The position numbers were made by a program, and so were the translations under genes. Shown piece by piece: positions 1 to 10,270 of a DNA stretch of 64,000 bases. How positions within the stretch are numbered: position 1 is the first letter of the stretch; every line of letters begins with the position of its first letter. The notes below the pieces were generated by a model. That model was given only the letters and a program-made list of their open reading frames with translations, had not been told where the DNA came from and made no database searches. Location of the stretch: positions 62,001-126,000 of the forward strand of contig NC_091034.1 of assembly GCF_041296385.1 (NCBI RefSeq). The letters run 5' to 3'. This DNA comes from Aphelocoma coerulescens (Eukaryota > Chordata > Aves > Passeriformes > Corvidae).

Positions 1-7
1 ATTCCCA

Positions 8-13
8 AATAAA
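8..13 (+). other. AATAAA hexamer, present in essentially every monomer
   Basis: The monomer head CCCAAATAAAAGCCCC contains the canonical polyadenylation hexamer AATAAA on the + strand, and it is conserved in almost every copy I read. The downstream + strand sequence is C/A-rich with no GU-rich element, so a working poly(A) site is not supported. It is listed as a conserved word, with function unknown. Confidence 0.6.
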
Positions 14-64
14 AGCCCCAAACCCCCTAAATCTCCTCAGGACCCCTGCAAAGCCACCCCTTAG

Positions 65-89
65 CCCCGCCCATTTCCCCTTTAGCCCC
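65..89 (-). other. G-quadruplex motif across the GC box
   Basis: The + strand has CCCC, G, CCC, ATTT, CCCC, TTTAG, CCCC, which gives minus-strand loops of 5, 4 and 1 bases. It overlaps the 86-104 motif by one C run, so the two compete for the same guanines. Monomers with a second GC box gain another candidate of this type. Confidence 0.7.
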
Positions 90-104
90 GCCCCCTCCCG
101 GCCC
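86..104 (-). other. G-quadruplex motif with very short loops (one per monomer)
   Basis: The + strand has CCCC, G, CCCCC, T, CCC, GG, CCC. The minus strand therefore has four G runs of 3, 3, 5 and 4 with loops of 2, 1 and 1 bases. This fits the canonical G3+N1-7 pattern, and short loops generally give stable parallel quadruplexes (established biophysics). The segment repeats in almost every monomer. Confidence 0.8.
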
Positions 105-110
105 TGCCGA

Positions 111-145
111 CCCAAATTCCCCCCCAAAAACCCCCCAAAACCCCC
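111..145 (-). other. G-quadruplex motif with T4/T5 loops (one per monomer)
   Basis: The + strand has CCC, AAATT, C7, A5, C6, A4, C5. On the minus strand this gives G5, T4, G6, T5, G7, AATTT, GGG: four G runs with loops of 4, 5 and 5 bases. The T4-spaced G runs resemble ciliate G4T4 telomeric repeats in form only. The complementary C-rich strand has i-motif potential. Short-class monomers lack one of these runs. Confidence 0.78.
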
Positions 146-402
146 AAAATTCCAAAAAAAACCCCCCCAGAGACCCCCAAAAATCCCCTTAAAGACCCAA
201 AATTCCCAAATAAAAGCCCCAAACCCCCTAAATCTCCTCAGGACCCCTGCAAAGCCACCCCTTAGCCCCGCCCATTTCCCCTCTAGCCCCGCCCCCTCCC
301 GGCCCTGCCGACCCAAATTCCCCCCCCAAAACCCCCCAAAACCCCCAAAATTCCAAAAAAAAACCCCCCAGAGACCCCCAAAAATCCCCTTAAAGACCCA
401 AA

Positions 403-625
403 ATTCCCAAATAAAAGCCCCAATCCCCCTAAATCTCCTCAGGACCCCTGCAAAGCCACCCCCTTAGCCCCGCCCACTCCCCCTCTAGCCCCGCCCATTT
501 CCCCTTTAGCCCCGCCCCCTCCCGGCCCGGCCGACCCAAATTCCCCCCCAAAAACCCCCCAAAACCCCCAAAATTCCAAAAAAAAACCCCCCAGAGACCA
601 CCAAAAATCCCCTTAAAGACCCAAA
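403..625 (+). repeat. Long monomer class (223 bp) with doubled GC-box sub-repeat
   Basis: This monomer is 22 bp longer than the standard. It carries two consecutive 21-bp boxes (468-488 and 489-509) plus one extra C in the preceding C run. It also shows a CCCGGCCCGGCCGACCC core in place of the usual CCCTGCCG, and GAGACCACC instead of GAGACCCCC (changed base at 600). The GAGACCACC variant recurs at 4429, 10669, 14393, 17936 and 41543, each time in a doubled-box monomer, so these are copies of one ancestral monomer carried by larger duplications. Confidence 0.93.
468..509 (+). repeat. Two tandem 21-bp GC-box sub-repeats
   Basis: Two 21-bp units lie back to back: 468-488 (ACTCCCCCTCTAG ending) and 489-509 (ATTTCCCCTTTAG ending). 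Both start CCCCGCCCA, and a degenerate third copy follows at 510-525 as the CCCCGCCCCCTCCCGG core. Across the array monomers carry one or two of these boxes. A 20-bp version ends in CCCCCTTAG. CCCCGCCC is the reverse complement of the GGGGCGGGG core bound by Sp1/KLF zinc-finger factors (established knowledge); binding here is not shown. Gain or loss of one box explains most of the 201 versus 222-224 bp length difference. Confidence 0.9.
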
Positions 626-1007
626 ATTCCCAAATAAAAGCCCCAAACCCCCTAAATCTCCTCAGGACCCCTGCAAAGCCACACCTTAGCCCCGCCCATT
701 TCCCCTTTAGCCCCGCCCCCCTCCCGGCCCTGCCGACCCAGATTCCCCCCCAAAACCCCCAAAATTCCAAAAAAAAACCCCCCAGAGACCCCCAAAAATC
801 CCCTTAAAGACCCAAAATTCCCAAATAAAAGCCCCAAACCACCTAAATCTCCTCAGGACCCCTGCAAAGCCACCCCTTAGCCCCGCTCATTTCCCCTTTA
901 GCCCCGCCCCCTCCCGGCCCTGCCGACCCAAATTCCCCCCCAAAAACCCCCAAAATTCCAAAAAAAACCCCCCCAGAGACCCCCAAAAATCCCCTTAAAG
1001 ACCCAAA
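626..1007 (+). repeat. Pair of short monomers (191 bp each)
   Basis: Monomers 626-816 and 817-1007 are both 191 bp. They lack about one CCCCCCAAAA unit of the alternating C/A tract. In the first, the tract reads C7 A4 C5 A4 after CCCAGATT; in the second, C7 A5 C5 A4 after CCCAAATT. The pair directly follows the CGGCCCGGCC long monomer. The same order (long variant, short, short) is seen again near 4.3-4.8, 10.5-11.1, 14.2-14.8, 17.8-18.3 and 41.4-41.9 kb, which is direct evidence for a higher-order unit. Confidence 0.88.
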
Positions 1008-4000
1008 ATTCCCAAATAAAAGCCCCAAACCCCCTAAATCTCCTCAGGACCCCTGCAAAGCCACCCCTTAGCCCCACCCACTCCCCCTCTAGCCCCGCCC
1101 ATTTCCCCTTTAGCCCCGCCCCCCTCCCGGCCCTGCCGACCCAAATTCCCCCCAAAAAACCCCCCAAACCCCCCAAAATTCCAAAAAAAAACCATCCCAG
1201 AGACCCCCAAAAATCCCCTTAAAGACCCAAAATTCCCAAATAAAAGCCCCAAACCCCCTAAATCTCCTCAGGACCCCTGCAAAGCCACCCCTTAGCCCCG
1301 CCCACTCCCCCTTTAGCCCTGCCCATTTCCCCTTTAGCCCCGCCCCCTCCCGGCCCTGCCGACCCAAATTCCCCCCCAAAAACCCCCCAAAACCCCCAAA
1401 ATTCCAAAAAAAAACCCCCCCAGAGACCCCCAAAAATCCCCTTAAAGACCCAAAATTCCCAAATAAAAGCCCCAAACCCCCTAAATCTCCTCAGGACCCC
1501 TGCAAAGCCACCCCTTAGCCCCGCCCATTTCCCCTTTAGCCCCGCCCCCTCCCGGCCCTGCCGACCCAAATTCCCCCCCAAAAACCCCCCAAAACCCCCA
1601 AAATTCCAAAAAAAAACCCCCCAGAGACCCCCAAAAATCCCCTTAAAGACCCAACATTCCCAAATAAAAGCCCCAAACCCCCTAAATCTCCTCAGGACCC
1701 CTGCAAAGCCACCCCTTAGCCCCGCCCACTCCCCCTCTAGCCCCGCCCACTCCCCCTCTAGCCCCGCCCCCTCCCGGCCCTGCCGACCCAAATTCCCCCC
1801 AAAACCCCCCAAAACCCCCAAAATTCCAAAAAAAAAACCCCCCAGAGACCCCCAAAAATCCCCTTAAAGACCCAAAATTCCCAAATAAAAGCCCCAAACC
1901 CCCTAAATCTCCTCAGGACCCCTGCAAAGCCACCCCTTAGCCCCGCCCACTCCCCCTCTAGCCCCGCCCATTTCCCCTTTAGCCCCGCCCCCTCCCGGCC
2001 CTGCCGACCCAAATTCCCCCCCAAAAACCCCCCAAAACCCCCAAAATTCCAAAAAAAACCCCCCCAGAGACCCCCAAAAATCCCCTTAAAGACCCAAAAT
2101 TCCCAAATAAAAGCCCCAAACCCCCTAAATCTCCTCAGGACCCCTGCAAAGCCACCCCTTAGCCCCGCCCATTTCCCCCTTAGCCCCGCCCATTTCCCCT
2201 TTAGCCCCGCCCCCTCCCGGCCCTGCCGACCCAAATTCCCCCCCAAAAACCCCCTAAAACCCCCAAAATTCCAAAAAAAACCCTCCCAGAGACCCCCAAA
2301 AATCCCCTTAAAGACCCAAAATTCCCAAATAAAAGCCCCAAACCCCCTAAATCTCCTCAGGACCCCTGCAAAGCCACCCCTTAGCCCCGCCCACTCCCCC
2401 TTAGCCCCGCCCACTCCCCCTTTAGCCCCGCCCCCTCCCGGCCCTGCCGACCCAAATTCCCCCCCAAAAACCCCCCAAAACCCCCAAAATTCCAAAAAAA
2501 ACCCTCCCAGAGACCCCCAAAAATCCCCTTAAAGACCCAAAATTCCCAAATAAAAGCCCCAAACCCCCTAAATCTCCTCAGGACCCCTGCAAAGCCACCC
2601 CTTACCCCACCCACTCCCCCTCTAGCCCCACCCATTTCCCCTTTAGCCCCGCCCCCTCCCGGCCCTGCCGACCCAAATTCCCCCCCAAAAACCCCCCCAA
2701 ACCCCCAAAATTCAAAAAAAAAACCCCCCAGAGACCCCCAAAAATCCCCTTAAAGACCCAAAATTCCCAAATAAAAGCCCCAAACCCCCTAAATCTCCTC
2801 AGGACCCCTGCAAAGCCACCCCTTAGCCCCGCCCATTTCCCCTTTAGCCCCGCCCCCTCCCGGCCCTGCCGACCCAAATTCCCCCCCAAAAACCCCCCAA
2901 AACCCCCAAAATTCCAAAAAAAAACCCCCCAGAGACCCCCAAAAATCCCCTTAAAGACCCAAAATTCCCAAATAAAAGCCCCAAACCCCCTAAATCTCCT
3001 CAGGACCCCTGCAAAGCCACTACTTAGCCCCGCCCATTTCCCCTCTAGCCCCGCCCCCTCCCGGCCCTGCCGACCCAAATTCCCCCCCAAAAACCCCCCA
3101 AAACCCCCAAAATTCAAAAAAAAACCCCCCAGAGACCCCCAAAAATCCCCTTAAAGACCCAAAATTCCCAAATAAAAGCCCCAAACCCCCTAAATCTCCT
3201 CAGGACCCCTGCAAAGCCACCCCTTAGCCCCGCCCATTTCCCCCTTAGCCCCGCCCATTTCCCCTTTAGCCCCGCCCCCTCCCGGCCCTGCCGACCCAAA
3301 TTCCCCCCCAAAAACCCCCTAAAACCCCCAAAATTCCAAAAAAAAACCCTCCCAGAGACCCCCAAAAATCCCCTTAAAGACCCAAAATTCCCAAATAAAA
3401 GCCCCAAACCCCCTAAATCTCCTCAGGACCCCTGCAAAGCCACCCCTTAGCCCCGCCCACTCCCCCTTAGCCCCGCCCACTCCCCCTTTAGCCCCGCCCC
3501 CTCCCGGCCCTGCCGACCCAAATTCCCCCCCAAAAACCCCCCAAAACCCCCAAAATTCCAAAAAAAACCCTCCCAGAGACCCCCAAAAATCCCCTTAAAG
3601 ACCCAAAATTCCCAAATAAAAGCCCCAAACCCCCTAAATCTCCTCAGGACCCCTGCAAAGCCACCCCTTACCCCACCCACTCCCCCTCTAGCCCCACCCA
3701 TTTCCCCTTTAGCCCCGCCCCCTCCCGGCCCTGCCGACCCAAATTCCCCCCCAAAACCCCCCCAAAACCCCCAAAATTCCAAAAAAAAACCCCCCAGAGA
3801 CCCCCAAAAATCCCCTTAAAGACCCAAAATTCCCAAATAAAAGCCCCAAACCCCCTAAATCTCCTCAGGACCCCTGCAAAGCCACCCCTTAGCCCCGCCC
3901 ATTTCCCCTTTAGCCCCGCCCCCTCCCGGCCCTGCCGACCCAAATTCCCCCCCAAAAACCCCCCAAAACCCCCAAAATTCCAAAAAAAAACCCTCCAGAG

Positions 4001-7000
4001 ACCCCCAAAAATCCCCTTAAAGACCCAAAATTCCCAAATAAAAGCCCCAAACCCCCTAAATCTCCTCAGGACCCCTGCAAAGCCACACCTTAGCCCCGCC
4101 CATTTCCCCTCTAGCCCCGCCCCCTCCCGGCCCTGCCGACCCAAATTCCCCCCCAAAAACCCCCCAAAACCCCCAAAATTCCAAAAAAAACCCCCCCAGA
4201 GACCCCCAAAAATCCCCTTAAAGACCCAAAATTCCCAAATAAAAGCCCCAATCCCCCTAAATCTCCTCAGGACCCCTGCAAAGCCACCCCCTTAGCCCCG
4301 CCCACTCCCCCTCTAGCCCCGCCCATTTCCCCTTTAGCCCCGCCCCCTCCCGGCCCGGCCGACCCAAATTCCCCCCCAAAAACCCCCCAAAACCCCCAAA
4401 ATTCCAAAAAAAAAACCCCCCAGAGACCACCAAAAATCCCCTTAAAGACCCAAAATTCCCAAATAAAAGCCCCAAACCCCCTAAATCTCCTCAGGACCCC
4501 TGCAAAGCCACACCTTAGCCCCGCCCATTTCCCCTTTAGCCCCGCCCCCTCCCGGCCCTGCCGACCCAGATTCCCCCCCAAAACCCCCAAAATTCCAAAA
4601 AAAAACCCCCCAGAGACCCCCAAAAATCCCCTTAAAGACCCAAAATTCCCAAATAAAAGCCCCAAACCACCTAAATCTCCTCAGGACCCCTGCAAAGCCA
4701 CCCCTTAGCCCCGCCCATTTCCCCTTTAGCCCCGCCCCCTCCCGGCCCTGCCGACCCAAATTCCCCCCCAAAAACCCCCAAAATTCCAAAAAAAACCCCC
4801 CCAAAGACCCCCAAAAATCCCCTTAAAGACCCAAAATTCCCAAATAAAAGCCCCAAACCCCCTAAATCTCCTCAGGACCCCTGCAAAGCCACCCCTTAGC
4901 CCCGCCCACTCCCCCTCTAGCCCCGCCCATTTCCCCTTTAGCCCCACCCCCTCCCGGCCCTGCCGACCCAAATTCCCCCCCAAAAACCCCCCAAAACCCC
5001 CAAAATTCCAAAAAAAAACCCCCCAGAGACCCCCAAAAATCCCCTTAAAGACCCAAAATTCCCAAATAAAAGCCCCAAACCCCCTAAATCTCCTCAGGAC
5101 CCCTGCAAAGCCACCCCTTAACCCCGCCCACTCCCCCTTAGCCCCGCCCATTTCCCCTTTAGCCCCGCCCCCTCCCGGCCCTGCCGACCCAAATTCCCCC
5201 CCAAAACCCCCCCAAAACCCCCAAAATTCCAAAAAAAAACCCTCCCAGAGACCCCCAAAAATCCCCTTAAAGACCCAAAATTCCCAAATAAAAGCCCCAA
5301 ACCCCCTAAATCTCCTCAGGACCCCTGCAAAGCCACCCCTTAGCCCCGCCCATTTCCCCTTTAGCCCCGCCCCCTCCCGGCCCTGCCGACCCAAATTCCC
5401 CCCCAAAAACCCCCCAAAACCACCAAAATTCCAAAAAAAAAACCCCCAGAGACCCCCAAAAATCCCCTTAAAGACCCAAAATTCCCAAATAAAAGCCCCA
5501 AACCCCCTAAATCTCCTCAGGACCCCTGCAAAGCCACCCCTTAGCCCCGCCCATTTCCCCTTTAGCCCCGCCCCCTCCCGGCCCTGCCGACCCAAATTCC
5601 CCCCCAAAAACCCCCCAAAACCCCCAAAATTCCAAAAAAAAAACCCCCCAGAGACCCCCAAAAATCCCCTTAAAGACCCAAAATTCCCAAATAAAAGCCC
5701 CAAACCCCCTAAACCTCTTTAGGACCCCTGCAAAGCCACCCCTTAGCCCCGCCCATTTCCCCTTTAGCCCCGCCCCCTCCCGGCCCTGCCGACCCACATT
5801 CCCCCCAAAAACCCCCCAAAACCCCCAAAATTCAAAAAAAAACCCCCCAGAGACCCCAAAAAATCCCCTTAAAGACCCAAAATTCCCAAATAAAAGCCCC
5901 AAACCCCCTAAATCTCCTCAGGACCCCTGCAAAGCCACCCCTTAGCCCCGCCCATTTCCCCTTTAGCCCCGCCCCCTCCCGGCCCTGCCGACCCAAATTC
6001 CCCCCCAAAAACCCCCCAAAACCCCCAAAATTCCAAAAAAAAACCCCCCAGAGACCCCCAAAAATCCCCTTAAAGACCCAAAATTCCCAAATAAAAGCCC
6101 CAAACCCCCTAAATCTCCTCAGGACCCCTGCAAAGCCACCCCTTAGCCCCGCCCACTCCCCCTCTAGCCCCGCCCATTTCCCCTTTAGCCCCGCCCCCTC
6201 CCGGCCCTGCCGACCCAAATTCCCCCCCAAAAACCCCCTAAAACCCCCAAAATTCCAAAAAAAAAACCCCCCAGAGACCCCCAAAAATCCCCTTGAAGAC
6301 CCAAAATTCCCAAATAAAAGCCCCAAACCCCCTAAATCTCCTCAGGACCCCTGCAAAGCCACCCCTTAGCCCCACCCACTCCCCCTCTAGCCCCGCCCAT
6401 TTCCCCTTTAGCCCCGCCCCCTCCCGGCCCTGCCGACCCAAATTCCCCCCAAAAAACCCCCCAAACCCCCCAAAATTCCAAAAAAAACCATCCCAGAGAC
6501 CCCCAAAAATCCCCTTAAAGACCCAAAATTCCCAAATAAAAGCCCCAAACCCCCTAAATCTCCTCAGGACCCCTGCAAAGCCACCCCTTAGCCCCGCCCA
6601 CTCCCCCTTTAGCCCTGCCCATTTCCCCTTTAGCCCCGCCCCCTCCCGGCCCTGCCGACCCAAATTCCCCCCCAAAAACCCCCCAAAACCCCCAAAATTC
6701 CAAAAAAAACCCCCCCAGAGACCCCCAAAAATCCCCTTAAAGACCCAAAATTCCCAAATAAAAGCCCCAAACCCCCTAAATCTCCTAAGGACCCCTGCAA
6801 AGCCACCCCTTAGCCCCGCCCATTTCCCCTTTAGCCCCGCCCCCTCCCGGCCCTGCCGACCCAAATTCCCCCCCAAAAACCCCCCAAAACCCCCAAAATT
6901 CAAAAAAAAAACCCCCAGAGACCCCCAAAAATCCCCTTAAAGACCCAAAATTCCCAAATAAAAGCCCCAAACCCCCTAAATCTCCTCAGGACCCCTGCAA

Positions 7001-10000
7001 AGCCACCCCTTAGCCCCGCCCACTCCCCCTTAGCCCCGCCCATTTCCCCTTTAGCCCCGCCCCCTCCCGGCCCTGCCGACCCAAATTCCCCCCCAAAAAC
7101 CCCCCAAAACCCCCAAAATTCCAAAAAAAAAACCCCCAGAGACCCCCAAAAATCCCCTTAAAGACCCAAAATTCCCAAATAAAAGCCCCAAACCCCCTAA
7201 ATCTCCTTAGGACCCCTGCAAAGCCACCCCTTAGCCCCGCCCATTTCCCCTTTAGCCCCGCCCCCTCCCGGCCCTGCCGACCCAAATTCCCCCCCAAAAA
7301 CCCCCCAAAACCCCCAAAATTCAAAAAAAAAACCCCCCAGAGACCCCCAAAAATCCCCTTAAAGACCCAAAATTCCCAAATAAAAGCCCCAAACCCCCTA
7401 AATCTCCTCAGGACCCCTGCAAAGCCACCCCTTAGCCCCGCCCACTCCCCCTCTAGCCCCGCCCATTTCCCCTTTAGCCCCGCCCCCTCCCGGCCCTGCC
7501 GACCCAAATTCCCCCCCAAAAACCCCCCAAAACCCCCAAAATTCCAAAAAAAAACCCCCCAGAGACCCCCAAAAATCCCCTTAAAGACCCAAAATTCCCA
7601 AATAAAAGCCCCAAACCCCCTAAATCTCCTCAGGACCCCTGCAAAGCCACTACTTAGCCCCGCCCATTTCCCCTCTAGCCCCGCCCCCTCCCGGCCCTGC
7701 CGACCCAAATTCCCCCCCAAAAACCCCCCAAAACCCCCAAAATTCAAAAAAAAACCCCCCAGAGACCCCCAAAAATCCCCTTAAAGACCCAAAATTCCCA
7801 AATAAAAGCCCCAAACCCCCTAAATCTCCTCAGGACCCCTGCAAAGCCACCCCTTAGCCCCGCCCATTTCCCCCTTAGCCCCGCCCATTTCCCCTTTAGC
7901 CCCGCCCCCTCCCGGCCCTGCCGACCCAAATTCCCCCCCAAAAACCCCCTAAAACCCCCAAAATTCCAAAAAAAACCCTCCCAGAGACCCCCAAAAATCC
8001 CCTTAAAGACCCAAAATTCCCAAATAAAAGCCCCAAACCCCCTAAATCTCCTCAGGACCCCTGCAAAGCCACCCCTTACCCCACCCACTCCCCCTCTAGC
8101 CCCACCCATTTCCCCTTTAGCCCCGCCCCCTCCCGGCCCTGCCGACCCAAATTCCCCCCCAAAACCCCCCCAAAACCCCCAAAATTCCAAAAAAAAACCC
8201 CCCAGAGACCCCCAAAAATCCCCTTAAAGACCCAAAATTCCCAAATAAAAGCCCCAAACCCCCTAAATCTCCTCAGGACCCCTGCAAAGCCACCCCTTAG
8301 CCCCGCCCATTTCCCCTTTAGCCCCGCCCCCTCCCGGCCCTGCCGACCCAAATTCCCCCCCAAAAACCCCCCAAAACCCCTAAAATTCCAAAAAAAAACC
8401 CTCCAGAGACCCCCAAAAATCCCCTTAAAGACCCAAAATTCCCAAATAAAAGCCCCAAACCCCCTAAATCTCCTCAGGACCCCTGCAAAGCCACCCCTTA
8501 GCCCCGCCCATTTCCCCTTTAGCCCCGCCCCCTCCCGGCCCTGCCGACCCAGATTCCCCCCCAAAACCCCCCAAAACCCCCAAAATTCCAAAAAAAAACC
8601 CCCCAGAGACCCCCAAAAATCCCCTTAAAGACCCAAAATTCCCAAATAAAAGCCCCAAACCCCCTAAATCTCCTCAGGACCCCTGCAAAGCCACCCCTTA
8701 GCCCCGCCCATTTCCCCTTTAGCCCCGCCCCCTCCCGGCCCTGCCGACCCAGATTCCCCCCCAAAACCCCCAAAATTCCAAAAAAAAACCCCCCAGAGAC
8801 CCCCAAAAATCCCCTTAAAGACCCAAAATTCCCAAATAAAAGCCCCAAACCACCTAAATCTCCTCAGGACCCCTGCAAAGCCACCCCTTAGCCCCGCCCA
8901 TTTCCCCTTTAGCCCCGCCCCCTCCCGGCCCTGCCGACCCAAATTCCCCCCCAAAAACCCCCCAAATTCCAAAAAAAACACCCCCAGAGACCCCCAAAAA
9001 TCCCCTTAAAGACCCAAAATTCCCAAATAAAAGCCCCAAACCCCCTAAATCTCCTCAGGACCCCTGCAAAGCCACCCCTTAGCCCCGCCCACTCCCCCTC
9101 TAGCCCCGCCCATTTCCCCTTTAGCCCCGCCCCCTCCCGGCCCTGCCGACCCAAATTCCCCCCCAAAAACCCCCCAAAACCCCCAAAATTCCAAAAAAAA
9201 ACCCCCCAGAGACCCCCAAAAATCCCCTTAAAGACCCAAAATTCCCAAATAAAAGCCCCAAACCCCCTAAATCTCCTCAGGACCCCTGCAAAGCCACCCC
9301 TTAGCCCCGCCCACTCCCCCTCTAGCCCCGCCCATTTCCCCTCTAGCCCCGCCCCCTCCCGGCCCTGCCGACCCAAATTCCCCCCCAAAACCCCCCCAAA
9401 ACCCCCAAAATTCCAAAAAAAAAACCCCCCAGAGATCCCCAAAAATCCCCTTAAAGACCCAAAATTCCCAAATAAAAGCCCCAAACCCCCTAAATCTCCT
9501 CAGGACCCCTGCAAAGCCACCCCTTAGCCCCGCCCATTTCCCCTTTAGCCCCGCCCCCTCCCGGCCCTGCCGACCCAAATTCCCCCCCAAAAACCCCCCA
9601 AAACCCCCAAAATTCCAAAAAAAAAACCCCCCCAGAGACCCCCAAAAATCCCCTTAAAGACCCAAAATTCCCAAATAAAAGCCCCAAACCCCCTAAATCT
9701 CCTCAGGACCCCTGCAAAGCCACCCCTTAGCCCCGCCCATTTCCCCTTTAGCCCCGCCCCCTCCCGGCCCTGCCGACCCAAATTCCCCCCCAAAAACCCC
9801 CCAAAACCCCCAAAATTCCAAAAAAAAACCCCCCCAGAGACCCCCAAAAATCCCCTTAAAGACCCAAAATTCCCAAATAAAAGCCCCAATCCCCCTAAAT
9901 CTCCTCAGGACCCCTGCAAAGCCACCCCCTTAGCCCCGCCCACTCCCCCTCTAGCCCCGCCCCTTTCCCCTTTAGCCCCGCCCCCTCCCGGCCCTGCCGA

Positions 10001-10091
10001 CCCAAATTCCCCCCCAAAACCCCCCCAAAACCCCCAAAATTCCAAAAAAAAACCCCCCAGAGACCCCCAAAAATCCCCTTAAAGACCCAAA

Positions 10092-10270
10092 ATTCCCAAA
10101 TAAAAGCCCCAAACCCCCTAAATCTCCTCAGGACCCCTGCAAAGCCACCCCTTAGCCCCGCCCATTTCCCCTTTAGCCCCGCCCCATCCCGGCCCTGCCG
10201 ACCCAAATTCCCCCCCAAAAACCCCCCAAAACCCCCCAGAGACCCCCAAAAATCCCCTTAAAGACCCAAA
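10092..10270 (+). repeat. Deleted monomer, 179 bp, no A8 tract
   Basis: This monomer reads straight from the second C/A tract into CCCCCCAGAGAC. It lacks the 22-bp segment that normally holds AAAATTCC and the long A run. The lost segment is flanked by C runs, consistent with slippage between repeated CCCCC tracts. It also carries a CCCCATCCCGG variant. An identical-looking monomer occurs 3722 bp downstream. Confidence 0.88.

Larger units (their letters stand above)
1..201 (+). repeat. Reference monomer, standard 201-bp class
   Basis: This is the commonest class. Order on the + strand: head with AATAAA (8-13), CCCTAA word, CCTCAGG and a GCAAAGCCACCCCTTAG segment (to about 64); a single GC-box sub-repeat (65-85); the CCCCGCCCCCTCCCGG core (86-101) followed by CCCTGCCGACCC (102-113); then AAATT, C7 (119-125), A5 (126-130), C6 (131-136), A4 (137-140), C5 (141-145), AAAATTCC, A8 (154-161), C7 (162-168) and a tail containing CAGAGAC, AAAAATCCCCTTAAAGACCC. 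It holds four CpG sites (two in GC boxes, one in CCCGG, one in GCCGAC), against about 7.7 expected from base composition. The start point is my convention, since a tandem array has no natural start. Confidence 0.95.

Noticed and set aside
23..30. Telomeric repeat (CCCTAA word)
   Set aside because: It occurs once per monomer inside CCCCCTAAATC and is not tandem. The minus-strand form is TTTAGGGGG, which does not give the TAGGGTT core bound by TRF proteins.
32..42. Splice acceptor (TCTCCTCAG followed by G)
   Set aside because: It resembles a 3' splice site, but GT is essentially absent from the + strand so no donor exists, and no gene is present for it to serve.
97..113. CENP-B box in the CCCGGCCCTGCCGACCC region
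   Set aside because: The essential TTCG half of the CENP-B box is missing on both strands, so a centromere assignment cannot rest on it.
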